From JAJFUI01 sp963754135 (lineage in GTDB: Bacteria; Planctomycetota; Planctomycetia; Pirellulales; Thermoguttaceae): a stretch of 64,000 nucleotides of DNA. The stretch is from contig CAVWEY010000004.1 in the NCBI GenBank assembly GCA_963754135.1, forward strand, positions 372,001 to 436,000. The letters are read 5' to 3'. Positions 44,866-55,342 of this stretch are shown piece after piece. Made by a program: the position numbers and the translations under genes. The notes beneath the pieces were generated by a model. That model ran no database searches and was not told the origin of the DNA. It saw nothing but the letters and a program-made list of their open reading frames with translations. Position 1 is the first letter of the stretch, and each line of letters opens with the position of its first letter.

Positions 44866-44925
44866 TCAGGGAGCAGGGTTCAGGGGCCTGAACCCTGACC
44901 TCTGAAGCCTGAACCCTATCTCGCC
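44866..44925. repeat. Palindromic repeat of the gggttcaggg family at a gene end
   Basis: cagggttcagggagcagggt ahead of 44882 and ctgaaccctgacctctgaag after it form the arms. It encodes the last residues of the GT39-like protein (RPLNPAP) and supplies its stop codon. Same family as 9166-9230. Confidence 0.7.
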
Positions 44926-46241
44926 CGCCGCCAGCGCCAGCAATGCTAGCATTGCCGGCTCACGGTAGCGGAGCGAGCTGACAAATACGACGTGCAACAA
45001 CGTCAAATACACCGCCGGGAGCCAGCAGAGTATGTACGGCCAGCCCCGGCCGAGCGTTCGCCAGGCGCCCATTATGGCAAGAATCAGCAACGGAGTATAC
45101 GTGAAAAGGACGGCCAAACGGACGAGCCAACTGCGGGCCAATTGCGGTTCGTTGGGCCAAATGTTCCACATCCGCAGGAACTTTACGCCCGCCAGTTCGA
45201 GTACGCGGCCGGGATTGGCCTTCGCCCACGCCAAGGCGGCATTCCACGTCCGCCGGTCGAGCTTCTCCTCGATGGTAGTCCATTGGCGGTCCTCGAAGTT
45301 CCGCACGAAGTCCATGTTGCTGGCCCCAGTGGCCTGGGGATTCAGCCCGTCGTACAGGCTGGCGCCGACTTGCAGCGTGGTGGGCACGAAGCGGCCGGTC
45401 AAGCACGTGTTCCGAATCCACCAGGGTGTCATCACCACAATCAACCCCAGCATCATTGCCAAGGCAACGACCAACCTCCGACGCAGCGCAACAACCTCCC
45501 AATAGCCGGGAGCTAACAGCTCCCGGAATGTGGCGAATAGCTGGAGTCATCTCCGATGGCTGCTTTCTCTCCGGGGGCTGTTAGCCCCCGGCTATTGCGA
45601 TTGTTCGCGATATGCACCGGATGAGAGTCAACAAAAATGCTGACAAACGCGGCCAGCGGCGTGAACAGTAGCCAACTGGGGCGCATCAGGGTGGCCGCGC
45701 CGGCCGCCAATCCGGCGAGATACCCCCAACTGGCTCTCCGGCCCGGCGTCTCCGCCCGCCAGGCCAGAATCCACAGCCCGAGCTGCAATAGCATCAGCGG
45801 GCAGAACGGGGCCTCGCTGAGAACCAGAATACTCAGCGCGATCGCGCCGGGATAGAACGTTGCCAGGACCGCGGCGATCCATGCCGCCCGGTCGTCGAAC
45901 AGCAGCCCGGCAAGCCACCACACGCCCAACACGGCCAAGGTGCCCAACACGGCCGCCTCGGCCCGTGCCAGCAGCACCCCGGCGGGGCCATCGCCGGCTA
46001 GCCAGAAGACTGGGGCCAACAGCAGCGGATAGCCGGGGGTGCGAAAAATGCGGGCGTGCTCCGGCCCATATTCATAGGGCTGTCCGGCGGCGATGGCCCG
46101 GCCAAGCTGCCAGTAGCTCTCGCTGTCGCCCAGGGCGAACTGCCCGGAAAGCCGCCCCTGCCACACCCATCCGGCCGCCAGCCGGATAGCAAAGGCAATA
46201 GCCAAGAGGAGGATAAGTTGTCGGCAACGGGCGTGTTCCAT
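44866..46241 (-). CDS. Glycosyltransferase family 39-like membrane protein, frameshifted
   Basis: About 458 residues with around ten membrane helices. The ATG at 46241 precedes the first helix (LILLLAIAFAIRLAAGWVW). The motif GDSESYWQLGRAIAAGQPY followed by FRTPGYPLLLAPVFWL matches the ArnT/GT39 family, which moves sugars from a lipid carrier to envelope targets. The C-terminal third (MVVALAMMLGLIVVMTPWWI and RYREPAMLALLALAA) is in another frame; the break lies near 45512, in a palindromic repeat (45503-45598) that also adds about 30 residues between helices. The stop lies within a second repeat near 44866-44925. Confidence 0.78.
45503..45598. repeat. Two-part palindromic repeat inside the glycosyltransferase gene
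   Basis: tagccgggagctaacagctc (with ccgg) and ccgggggctgttagcccccg (with gctat) are each hairpins, arranged as inverted partners about 50 bases apart. The apparent frameshift of the gene falls within it. Confidence 0.8.
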
Positions 46242-46249
46242 GCCAGCCA

Positions 46250-46320
46250 AATAGCGTGGCACAGGCATCCTGCCTGTGCCGTTGTGTTTGCGCATGACAC
46301 GGGCAGGGTGCCTGTGCCAC
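46250..46320. repeat. Palindromic repeat upstream of the glycosyltransferase
   Basis: gtggcacaggcatcctgcct starts one arm and caggctgcctgtgccac-like sequence (agggtgcctgtgccac) ends the other. It is related to the acaggctggaagcctgt family. Confidence 0.7.
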
Positions 46321-46497
46321 GGGGGTTGAGAAAATGGGCGAGATATGCTACGCTAGGGAGCCTTTGGCGGTCAAGGCAAGTTTTTGGCCTTTGTCGAGGA
46401 AACAACGCCGCAATCAGCGGCCGACAAACGTTCGGGCTGTGGCCTGATTTACATCCCTGGGGTGGGTTGTATACTTTCCTAATCCATTATCTGCACT

Positions 46498-46505
46498 CAA
46501 GGAGG
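46498..46505 (+). promoter_or_regulatory. Strong ribosome binding site
   Basis: caaggaggg ends 7 bases ahead of the ATG at 46512, a near-perfect anti-16S match that fixes the start of the permease. Confidence 0.75.
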
Positions 46506-46511
46506 GATCCC

Positions 46512-48204
46512 ATGTCCAAATTGCCGTCTTATCTGGCGGCGGCGAAACCCGTGCCGCTCAGCAACCGTGCCTCCTGGCGCAAGGTCATCATGCCGGCCTA
46601 CATCGGGGTCATGCTCTGGTTTGTGTTTTGGAAAGGGGTGGTCACGGGCGGACTGAACCCGTATCCGCCCGACGGGATGTTGGTCAACAGTTTCTTCCCC
46701 GCTTTCCTGGGCCTGATCATCGGTGCGGTGATCTGCCACTTCTTCTTTTACATGCCGCCGGCCATGCTCGGCGTGCAGACCGGCATGCCGCTGTACGTGG
46801 TGGGTACGTCGACCTACGGCGCGGGGCGGATTGCTCATGCCCGGCTTCCTGATGGGCCTGCTCCAGTTCGGCTGGCTGGGCGTCAACGCCTGCATCGTTT
46901 CGGAAGTCCTCTGCCGGTGCTTCGGAGTCGGGGTGAGCGTCGACAAGTCGGGCGTGGAAACGGTCCTTCAGCCGGGGCTGTGGCACGGACTGATCGCGTC
47001 GGTGTTCGCCATCGTGGCGGCTTTCGTGGGCCTGAAAGGCATCCGCTACGTCGGCCGCGTGGGCACCTACCTGCCGTTGATTCCCATCGTGATTCTGATC
47101 GTCCTGTTGGTGATCTGCTGGAGCGGGGTCAGCAAGTACCAGGTGGGAAAGTATTTCACGCCGGCGGCCAAGGCCGAGCACGACCGGCAGGTAAGCCGTG
47201 AACGGCAGGCGGAACTCGAACGGCAGATGCAACTGCCCGAGGACGAGACCGCCGATCTGGAATCCGAGGCGGTCGTGCCGCCCAAAAAGTTTGTGCCGCA
47301 CAGCATGAACCTGCTGACGGAGTGGCAGGTGATGCAGATCTTGATTATCTACGTGGTGGGTTTCTTCGCCACGGCCGGCGCGGCGGTGCCGATATCGCCA
47401 TGAACGCCCACAACAATGAGGACGTACACATCGGCGGGGTGACGGGCATTCTCTTGCCGACCGTGCTGGCCGGCGGGGTTGTGATGTTCATCGTCGCCGG
47501 CGCCTACGGCAGCGGCTTCGTCGAGAAATTTGCCCAGAAATACCCCGGCCAGACCCACATGGGCATCCTCGATCCGGTCATCCTGATCCCCGACATCTTG
47601 GGAAAGAACTTCGGCAACATTGCCACGATCGCGCTGGCCATCTCGGCCTTCCCCGGCGCCTGCTTTTCCTCCTTTATCGCCGCCAACAGCTTCAAGACCA
47701 CCATGCCCAGGGTCAATCCGTTCCTCTCCGTGGGCCTTGGCGCGCTGGTCTCCGCGGCGCTGGCCGTCAGCGGTTGGGCCGGCCAGGTCGAGCGCCGTCT
47801 TCGCGGTGATCGGGGCCTCCTTCGGACCGGTCTGCGGGGCGATGTTCGCCGATTACCTGATGTCCCGCCGGAAATGGTCGGGACCCCGCGCCGGCTTCAA
47901 CCCCGCCGGCTGGATCTCCTGGATCGTGGGCTTTGGCGTGGGGGCGTTTAACCTCGTGGTCGACCTGCTCCTTAAGTGGGACCCGGTCAAGAATGAATTC
48001 GTGGCCCGATGGGACTGGGTCGTGGCCAAGTTCCCCCGCCTGGTTGACCACGCGCCTCAACTAATGGACCCGGTAACCAAGGTCTGCAACTACGTCCCCT
48101 TGCCGCCGGTCTCCGCCTTTGTCGTGGGCTTCGCCCTGTACGTGCTCTTGTCGGTGCTGGGCGCACGGACGAAGAAGCTGCCCATGCCCGGCGTCACGGC
48201 TTGA
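46512..48204 (+). CDS. NCS1-like nucleobase:cation symporter permease, with three frameshifts
   Basis: About 564 residues and twelve or so membrane helices. The N-terminal AYIGVMLWFVFWKGVVTGGL, the LYVVGTSTYGA segment and the later FFATAGA and DPVILIPDILG regions fit a CodB/cytosine-permease-like transporter of the NCS1/LeuT fold. A cytoplasmic loop of ~50 residues (VSRERQAELERQMQLPEDET) is unusually charged and helical. The frame changes near 46828, 47392 and 47788, and the conserved sequence continues each time. The substrate is unknown, perhaps a purine or pyrimidine. Upstream, aaggagg at 46499-46505 is a strong ribosome binding site. Confidence 0.72.
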
Positions 48205-48288
48205 GCGGTCCCGCTGAGAAGACTGTAGGAGGCGACTCCAGTCGCCGATGGCGACTCTGAGAATCGCCACACTCTGGAGTCATCCTCG

Positions 48289-48321
48289 AAGCCCACGGGT
48301 TGCAACCCGTGGGCTTTTCTC
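48289..48321 (+). terminator. Rho-independent terminator after the permease
   Basis: gcccacgggttgcaacccgt followed by gggcttttct: a 10-bp GC-rich stem with a four-base loop and a short T-run, 85 bp after the permease stop. Confidence 0.8.
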
Positions 48322-48462
48322 GCATGGCGCACCCGGCCGTCGCCGTTTGCGCAAGAACCGGCATCTTCGCCAGACTCGGCAGGAGCCGACCACTGCCGTC
48401 GCCGGTCTGCCGCGTTCCCGCGGGATCGCTTCACACCGGGGCCGACGGTCCCCGATACTAAA

Positions 48463-49686
48463 TCAATGATGACGGATCCGGCCGTAAAGACCGCCTTGGC
48501 CTTGTGCGTCTTGTTGGCGGGCGTATGCGCGGCGACGCTCTTCCGGCACGAAGGGGCGCGTCGGGCGCCGGACAGGCCGCCGCGGAGCCGCTCTCGATCC
48601 CCACTCCCCGCGCCACGGTGCTGACGCCCTCCGGCCGCCGGCAGCAGCCTCCGCCCTTGGCGCCGGAGCATCCCCAACCCGATCGCCTCCCCGACTCCCG
48701 CTGGGGCCGGTCGATGGAATCGATGCTGCCGGTGCCCGCGCCGAACAATGGGGCGATGCGCACCCACCGGATCGTCGACGGCGACACGCTGACCGCATTG
48801 GCCGAGCGCTACCTCGGGTCGGGGTCGCGGGCGGGGGAGATTTTCGCGGCCAACCGCGACGTGCTCTCCGATCCCAAGCTATTGCCCATCGGGGTGGAGT
48901 TGAAGATTCCACCCCGCGACAATGGCGCTCGACTAGCCCGGCCAGGTTGTATTCCGCCGCCTCCACCGCCGGTTGGTAGCCAAGCTCACGGAGCACGCCG
49001 CTCGTTAACGGACTGATGCTCGCCAGCCGGGCGCGGCGGAGTTGGCCGCCGAACAAGCGGCCCAGCGACCGGGCGATGGCGGAACTGGTAACCGTGACCC
49101 AATCGATCCGCCCGGCGCGGAGCATGACCGCGATGTCCGCTTCCGGCCGTTCCACGTCGGTGCTCGTGTAGACGACGATCTGCTCGACCGTCGCGCCGGC
49201 GGCAATCAACTGCTTGGCGAGCAGGTCCCGCCCGCGGCTCGCCCTGGCCAGCAAAAACCTCCGGCCGGCGGCCGCTGTCACCAGCGCCGCGGCCAGTGCT
49301 TCGGCGCGGAACTGCTCGGGGACCAGATCGGCCCGCAGGCCGAAGCCGGCCAAGGCCGCGGCCGTGCCCGGCCCCATCGCCGCCACCCGCGGAAAAGGGG
49401 TCGGGAGTCCTTTTTCGCCCCACCGCTCCAGCAGATAGCGCACGCCGTTGGCGCTGGAGAAGACCAGCCAGTCGAATTGGCCGAGGCGGGCCAGGGCGTC
49501 GTCCACCGGCCGCCAGTCGGCCGGGGGCGTGATGCAAATCGCCGGCTGCACCACCACCTCGGCGCCCAGCCGGCGAAGCTGCTCGGCCAGCGGGCCGGAC
49601 GGCTCCTCGGCCCGGGTGACCATCACGCACACGCCCGCCAACGGCTGACGCTCACGCAAATTAGGATTGTCCGTTTGCTCAATCAT
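48463..49686 (-). CDS. hemD: Uroporphyrinogen-III synthase
   Basis: The first ~255 residues match HemD, which closes the tetrapyrrole ring in haem synthesis: VMVTRAEEPSGPLAEQL, FDWLVFSSANGVRYLLERW, IVVYTSTDVERPEADI and DWVTVTSSAIARSLGRLF. The open frame runs on for ~150 more residues to 48463, but that part is antisense to the LysM gene, is Arg/Ala-rich and unlike any HemD, so the natural stop near 48920 has probably been lost by an indel. Read the coordinates as the open frame and the enzyme as about 48920-49686. Confidence 0.8.
   Translation of the reverse strand: MIEQTDNPNLRERQPLAGVCVMVTRAEEPSGPLAEQLRRLGAEVVVQPAICITPPADWRPVDDALARLGQFDWLVFSSANGVRYLLERWGEKGLPTPFPRVAAMGPGTAAALAGFGLRADLVPEQFRAEALAAALVTAAAGRRFLLARASRGRDLLAKQLIAAGATVEQIVVYTSTDVERPEADIAVMLRAGRIDWVTVTSSAIARSLGRLFGGQLRRARLASISPLTSGVLRELGYQPAVEAAEYNLAGLVERHCRGVESSTPPRWAIAWDRRARRGWPRKSPPPATPTRGSARPMRSACRRRRSGGCASPHCSARAPAASIPSTGPSGSRGGDRVGDAPAPRAEAAAGGRRASAPWRGEWGSRAAPRRPVRRPTRPFVPEERRRAYARQQDAQGQGGLYGRIRHH
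48466..48938 (+). CDS. LysM-domain protein, frameshifted
   Basis: Begins MMTDPAVKTALALCVLLAGVCAATLF, a signal-anchor helix, then a Pro/Arg-rich region. The LysM domain (RIVDGDTLTALAERYLGSGS, then IFAANRDVLSDPKLLPIGVELKIP) is in another frame, with the shift near 48575. LysM binds peptidoglycan-like glycans. The end is uncertain: the LysM frame stays open to 49016 by reading antisense through hemD, but a tag at 48936-48938 in the next frame would stop the protein directly after IPPRDNG. It converges on hemD. Confidence 0.65.
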
Positions 49687-49748
49687 CGCAATAGAACTAC
49701 AATTCTACCAGTTCCGGTGCTATACTGACACCCTCGGAGGGTCTTGCG

Positions 49749-50091
49749 ATGGCCGAAAAAACGATATTCAAGCGGATCATCGACCGGGAGATCCCGGCCA
49801 AAATCGTCTATGAGGACGAGCATTGCCTGGCGTTCGAGGATATTCATCCCGTGGCCCCCACGCATCTGATCGTGATCCCGAAGAAGGAGATCGCCTCGGT
49901 CGACGACGTTCCAACCCGAGGACGAGGCGCTGGTGGGCCATCTCTTCGTGGCCATGCGGACCATCGCCGCCAAACTGGGGCTCAGCGGCGGCTACCGCGT
50001 GGTGACCAACTGCGGTCCCGACGCCGGCCAAGTGGTCATGCACCTCCACTTCCATCTGTTGGCCGGCCGGAAGCTGGGGCGGCCGGGGTAG
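49749..50091 (+). CDS. HIT-family nucleotide hydrolase (HinT-like), frameshifted
   Basis: About 114 residues. Opens MAEKTIFKRIIDREIPAKIV, the classic Hint start, with VPTHLIVIPKKEI-type middle (APTHLIVIPKKEI) and the histidine triad HLHFHLLAGR near residue 98. HinT proteins hydrolyse adenosine phosphoramidates. The frame breaks at 49907 where one extra C in gttccaaccc interrupts DDVQPEDEALVGHLF; removal restores the triad and a stop at 50089-50091. The uncorrected frame would run to 50264. Confidence 0.9.
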
Positions 50092-50098
50092 CGACCCG

Positions 50099-50190
50099 GT
50101 GGTTGGGTGCCATGCCCACGCTTGCCGTGGGCATGTCGGCAACGCCACAGAGCACCGCGACATGCCCACGGCAAGCGTGGGCATGGCACC
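50099..50190. repeat. Palindromic repeat after the HIT gene
   Basis: gttgggtgccatgcccacgc and gcgtgggcatggcacccaac are the outer ends of arms that each contain ttgccgtgggcatgtcg or its complement. It fills the gap before the next gene, whose start is at 50292. Confidence 0.9.
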
Positions 50191-50291
50191 CAACTTTCGC
50201 CAATCCCATCAGAAATCCACATGGAAAACGGAACCCGACCCGCCGGATTGCGTCTATAATGTAGGAAGCAGGGAAACTGCGGGAGACCCCC

Positions 50292-53200
50292 ATGTCGAGT
50301 GGACTAGCATCCCCTCAATCGCTGCCGCAGGACGTGCCCTTGGTCGCGCCGCCGACCGAGTACGAAACCTTCATCGACCACCGCCTGCACCAGACACGCC
50401 GCCGGGTCAAAGGGGTCGACATCGCCGACGGACTGGTCACCCTCCTGATCGGCGTCTTGGGTTACCTGTTCCTGGCCGCACTGGCCGACCATTGGCTCGT
50501 GGTCGGCGGACTGGGGTTCTGGGGGCGTCTGCTCTCCTGGCTGGGACTGGTTGCCGCGGCCGGGACCTACTTCGCCTACCATCTGCTCCCCCCTCTGCTC
50601 CACCGCATCAATCCGGTCTTCGCCGCCGCCACGATCGAAAAAAGTGAGCCGTCGCTTCGCAACAGCCTGATCAATTTCCTCCTGCTCCGCGGCCGGCGCG
50701 AGGAAGTGGCCGCGCCCGTCTATCAGGCACTCGAGTACCGTGCCGCGGCCGATCTGTCGAAAGTCCGCCTCGAAGTGGCGGTCGACCGGACGCGGCTGGT
50801 CCGGCTGGGCTGTGTGCTGGCCGCCCTGGTGGTCCTGTCGAGCCTCTACCTGGTCCTGTCGCCGAAGAGTCTCTTGCAATCGGCCGAGCGAGTGCTTTGG
50901 CCGTGGTCGGCGGTTGCGGCGCCCACGCGGGTGACGATCCGCGAAGTGCGGCCCCCCGAAGACACCACGACGTTCCACGGCGAGTCGGTCAACGTCTCGG
51001 CGGAAGTGGCCGGCCTGCGGGAAGGCGAACAGCCCGTCCTCGTCTACAGCACGGCCGACGGGCAGAGCGTCGATCAGACCATTCCGATGACGATTCCCGA
51101 TGGGGACTACCGGTACCAGTGCCGGCTGCCGCCGGGCAATCTCGGCCTCCAGCAGGATTGCCAGTATTCCTTGAAGGCCGGCGATTGCCAGACCCGCCGC
51201 TATCACGTCACGGTGCGGATCGCCCCGGCCATCGTCGTCGATAAGGTTTCCTACCATTACCCCGCCTACACCGGCCTGGCCGACCGCACGCTGGAGCGGG
51301 AGGGGGACTTGCGGGCGATCGAGGGGACCGAGGTGACCATCCACGCCACGGCCAACACCGAGATCAAGCCGGGCACGGCGGAGATCGACCTCGGCTGCAC
51401 CGGCCGCCGCACGTTGCAGATGACCGCCCAGGGCGCACCGCCGTCGGCCATTTCACGCTGCGGCTCAGTCCCGACGATCCCGCTCAGGCCGAGTACGACT
51501 GCTACCAACTCCGCTTCGCCGACCTCGATGGACATGAGAACCTCCGGCCCATCCGCAATCATATCGACGTGATCAGCGATCTGCCGCCCGAGGTCCAACT
51601 GGTCGAGCCGCAAAATGAAGAGGTCCAGGTGCCCGAAGACGGACAGGTGGCGATCAAGGTCCGGGCCGAGGACCCCGATTTTGCCTTGCGGCGGGTGGTG
51701 GTCCGGGCCTTGCGGGACGACCGCAGCCTGTCGATTGCCCCGCTGCTGGAGCGGCGGCCGCCGGAGAAGGCATTTTCGGGCGAGTTCCGCGGGACCTGTT
51801 CCTTCCAGCCCGCCCGGCTGGGCCTGAAAGCCGGCGATCACGTCCAGTATTGGGCCGAAGCCGAGGACAACAAGGAGCCGGCCGCCAACCGCTCCGCCAC
51901 CGACAAACAATGGATCACCATTGTCGGCGCCGAGGGCCCGCGCCAGCCGAAAACGAGCCCCGACGGCGCCAAGGGCAACCCGGACGCAAAACGCAACGCG
52001 CGAAAGCAACCGCAGCCGCCCGGCCAACAACCGCAGGACCAACCGCCGCAGGACAAGCAGTCGCCGGACAATTCGGCAGAGAAGAACCCGCCGCCGAAGA
52101 AGCCGGACGGGCAGGAACAACCCAAGCCCGATCAGCCCGACAAGCCCGATCAGCCCGACAAGCAGAAAGAGAAGTCACCCGACCAGAAACAGGCCAATGG
52201 AGAGTCCGGCAGCGGTCAGCAAGGCGAAAAATCCGGCGACGGAAACCAGAACGGCAAAAAACAGGGCGGCAAGAAACAAGGCGACAAGCAAGAGGGGGGC
52301 AACGAGCAAGGCAACGAGTCGCAAGACGGGAACCAGCAGAGCGCCGCGCAGAAACGCACCGGAAAAGAGAAAGGAAAACAACCAGGCGAGCCGAAGCAAG
52401 GCGGCGATCAACAAGGCGACCAACAGCAACCGGGCCAATCGCCTGAAGGCCCCGACCAGCGGACCGATCCCATCGCCGCGGGCGGCGACGCCATCGAGAA
52501 GATACTCGCCGATCAGCAGCAGCAAGAGAAGCAGGGGTCGCCGGATAAGAACCAAGCCACCGGAGAGAAATCGGGCAAGCAGCCCGGCGATCAACAACAA
52601 CCCGGCAATCAGCAGCAGTCCGGCAACGAGCAACAGCCGGGGAACCAGCAAAAGCCCGGCGACCAACAGCAGCCGGGAAACGAGCAAAAGCCCGGCAACA
52701 AGTCGCAACCTGGCAACCAGCAACAACCTGGCAACCAGCAACAACCCGGCAATCAGCAGCAGTCCGGCGATCAGGCCGCCGGTTCCAAGCAGCCGGCAAC
52801 GGACAAGGGGAACAAGAATCAGACCGGCCCGGGCAAACAGGGTGAGAACCCGGCCGCTGCCAAGGCGGGCGATCAGAACGCCGGGAGCAAGTCGCCGCCC
52901 TCGGGGAGCAAGGCCGGCCCGGAGAACGCACCTGACGAGAAGGGGGCCGAACAAGCACAAGCGGCCGCGAAGAAGCCATCGGGCGACAAGACCGCCGCCG
53001 GTGAGAAGCCAAGCGGCGAAAAGTCGCCCGGAGAGCCGGCTGCCGGCGCAGAGAAAGACAACAAGGTCTCGCCCCAACCGAAGCCCGGCGCCGACGTGGC
53101 CGGCGGCGAGAAGTCCGGCAATCAAGCCGAGGGAAAGCCGCAGCAGCCCGGCGCCGGTAAACGGTCGCCCGCCGAAAAGAAGGCCGGCCAGCCGCAGCCG

Positions 53201-54307
53201 GGCCAAGACGAAGAGCCGGGGGCCGGCAAGAAGAGCGACGGCGGCCCCAGCCCCTTGCCTCAGGAAGACAACCAAGCCCGGCAAAAGAAGCCCGGCGAAG
53301 CGGAGGACGCATCGGGCCGGAAGAAGGGTGAAGAGGGCCAATCCCCCAGCATCAGCAAGAAGGAATCCGACTCCAAAGGCCAGACGTCCGGCGATCGCTC
53401 CGGCGGTGGCGACGAAGGGGGCGGAGAGAAAGCCAACAAGCCCGGCCTCGGCAGTCCCGGCGCAAACAAACCGGCCGACGAAGGCGGCTCGAAGTCCTCC
53501 GAGAAGGGCGACGGCGAGGTTGGCAACAAGGCCGGCGATAAGGCAATTTCCAAGAAGCCCACCGGCTCGAGAGAAAAGGTTGCAACCAAGGGGGGGAGCG
53601 GCGAAGCCGCCGGCGGCAAGGCTGACGGTGACAAGCCCACCGCCAAAGTAATCAATCCGGATAAGTCCAACGAGCCGGGCACGCCGTCGAAGCAGCCCGG
53701 CCAGGCCGCCGCGCCCAGCGGCGGTCCACAGCCGGCGGAGTCGGGTCCGGCCAGCCCCGTCGGCGGCGGGCGGGGCAAGAAGCACGGGACGGATGCGTCG
53801 TCCGAGCCGGATGACAGCGAGGCCGACCAGGCGAACCTCGAATACGCCCGCCGCCAGACCAGTTTGGCCTTGCAGCATCTCCGCGACCAGTTGGCCAAGG
53901 AGAAGCCGCCGCTGTTGGAGCGGCTGGGCTGGACGAAGGACGACGCCCGGCGGTTCATCGCCCGTTGGGAAGAGATGCAACGGGCGGCGGCCGAGAAGGG
54001 CGAAGTGGGCGACTCCGCCCGAAAACAGCTCAAGGAGGCCCTGAAGAGCCTGGGATTGCGGCCCCGCGGCACGGAACTCCGCCGCGGCACGACCGCGCCC
54101 GAGGGGCCGCAGAACCTCCGCGACGCGGGCAATTTTCCCCCGCCACCCGGCTGGGACGAGCAATACCGGGCCTACACCCGCGGCGTGGCCAACGGCGATC
54201 GACGGGATCAGAAGAAACTGACACCTGTGCAAAGCCGCTTTTTCCGCCTTGCCGGTTCAGCCTGCCGGGCGTACAATCCGGGTCGCGGCCGCAACCTCTC
54301 TTGCTGA
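50292..54307 (+). CDS. DUF4175-like giant membrane protein with Gln/Gly/Pro-rich disordered region, frameshifted
   Basis: About 1,338 residues. N-terminus: cytoplasmic stretch, then membrane helices near 55-100 (IGVLGYLFLAALADHWLV) and 178-198 (LGCVLAALVVLSSLYLVL), followed by extracytoplasmic beta domains (to ~560). The frame changes near 51440. Residues ~560-1190 are low complexity, with dozens of GNQQQPGNQQ and KPGDQQQP-like units, rich in Gln, Lys, Gly, Pro and free of Cys. A short helical C-terminal domain (LEYARRQTSLALQHLRDQLA) follows. It resembles DUF4175 proteins in planctomycetes. The last ~40 residues are of doubtful reality. Function unknown; the flexible middle may span or coat the cell envelope. 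Confidence 0.7.
52580..52800 (+). repeat. Degenerate coding tandem repeat (QQQPGN units)
   Basis: Nucleotide units of roughly 21-27 bases such as cagcaacaacctggcaac and aatcagcagcagtccggc repeat here, encoding PGNQQQ-type heptad-like peptides in the disordered part of the DUF4175-like protein. Copies vary by codon choice, which argues for old expansion under protein-level constraint. Confidence 0.7.
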
Positions 54308-54326
54308 CCGAGGATACGAGGGTGCC

Positions 54327-55268
54327 ATGGGGAGAAAGGTGATCCTCGACGTCGATCCGGGCATCGACGACGCGATGGCCATCTGCCTGGCGCTGGGGAA
54401 CCCGGATTTGGACGTCGTGGCCGTGACGGCGGTCGGGGGAAACGTCTCCCCCGCCCAGGCCACGCGGAACGTCCAGGCGATTATCGAGCAACTCGATCCA
54501 CCCCGCTGGCCCCGGCTGGGCGCGGCTTCCGAGCCGGATAACCGTCTGGCGGTCGACCGCCGCAGCCTGTACGGCAGCGACGGGCTGGGCGGCACCAGCT
54601 TCGTGGTGGCCGAGCGGCAGCACCTTTTGCCCTCCGAAAAGGTGATCTGGGATCAAGTCCACGACGCCCCGCACGCCGTGACGATCGTCGCGCTGGGGCC
54701 GCTGACAAACATCGCGCGGGCGTTCATCCGCGACCCGGAGTTGCCGACCCTGGTCAACCGGATCGTGATCACGGGGGGAACCGTGTCGGGGCCGGGGAAC
54801 ATCACGCCGGCCGCCGAGTTCAACATGTACTGCGATCCCCTTTCCGCCCAGGTGGTCTTCCGCTCCCCCTCCACCAAGACGCTGATCCCGCTGGACATCA
54901 CCAACCACGTCGAGTTGAGCTACGATCTATTCAACCGGCTGCCGGCCGAGTCGACGCGGGTGGGCCGGCTCTTGCGTCAGTTGTTGCCGCATGCCTTCCG
55001 CGGCTACCGTCGGCAATTCGGGCTGGAGGGGATTCACGTCCACGACACCCTGACGCTGATGGCGGAAATCCGCCCCGAGTTGTTCACCACCAAGCCGATG
55101 GCCGGCGACGTGGAGACGCAGGGGGAGCTGACCCTCGGCGAGACGGTCTTCGACCGCCGTCGCGTCCCCGCCTGGCGCCACAACATGGAAGTGGCGGTGG
55201 ACATGCAGAAAGAAGCGGTGGTCGAGGCGATCTTCGCCGAGTTGAACCGGGAACCGCCGTCGGAATAG
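54327..55268 (+). CDS. Nucleoside hydrolase (inosine/uridine-preferring type)
   Basis: A 313-residue enzyme that splits ribonucleosides into base and ribose. The calcium-binding N-terminus is VILDVDPGIDDAMAICLAL; other family marks are AVTAVGGNVS, TIVALGPLTNIARAF and the AEFNMYCDPLSAQVVF segment with its conserved Asp. It starts at the ATG at 54327, which directly follows gaggatacgaggg. It comes just after the DUF4175-like gene and may be separately expressed. Frame intact. Confidence 0.93.
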   Translation: MGRKVILDVDPGIDDAMAICLALGNPDLDVVAVTAVGGNVSPAQATRNVQAIIEQLDPPRWPRLGAASEPDNRLAVDRRSLYGSDGLGGTSFVVAERQHLLPSEKVIWDQVHDAPHAVTIVALGPLTNIARAFIRDPELPTLVNRIVITGGTVSGPGNITPAAEFNMYCDPLSAQVVFRSPSTKTLIPLDITNHVELSYDLFNRLPAESTRVGRLLRQLLPHAFRGYRRQFGLEGIHVHDTLTLMAEIRPELFTTKPMAGDVETQGELTLGETVFDRRRVPAWRHNMEVAVDMQKEAVVEAIFAELNREPPSE

Positions 55269-55269
55269 C

Positions 55270-55342
55270 CGGCGCCACACCAGCCCGAAGCGCAAGCGAG
55301 GGCAGAACAGCAAGTTGCCCTCGCTTGCGCTTCGGGCTAGTG
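55270..55342. repeat. Palindromic repeat between the nucleoside hydrolase and rhaT
   Basis: agcccgaagcgcaagcgagg and cctcgcttgcgcttcgggct are exact arms around a short loop. Its right end supplies the tag stop codon of rhaT on the minus strand. The element sits between convergent genes. Confidence 0.9.

Noticed and set aside
42456..44891. 811-codon open frame antisense to the AsmA-like gene
   Set aside because: The composition is typical of an antisense shadow, and the minus-strand frame has the membrane helix and repetitive beta pattern of a real protein.
52580..52800. Regular repeats that could suggest a CRISPR array
   Set aside because: The units are degenerate, have no unique spacers and are in frame in a large protein, so they encode PGNQQQ-type peptides.
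52175..54232. 685-codon Leu/Gly-rich frame antisense to the DUF4175-like gene
   Set aside because: The apparent hydrophobic repeats are the antisense reading of Gln/Lys/Gly codons; there is no start context or homology.
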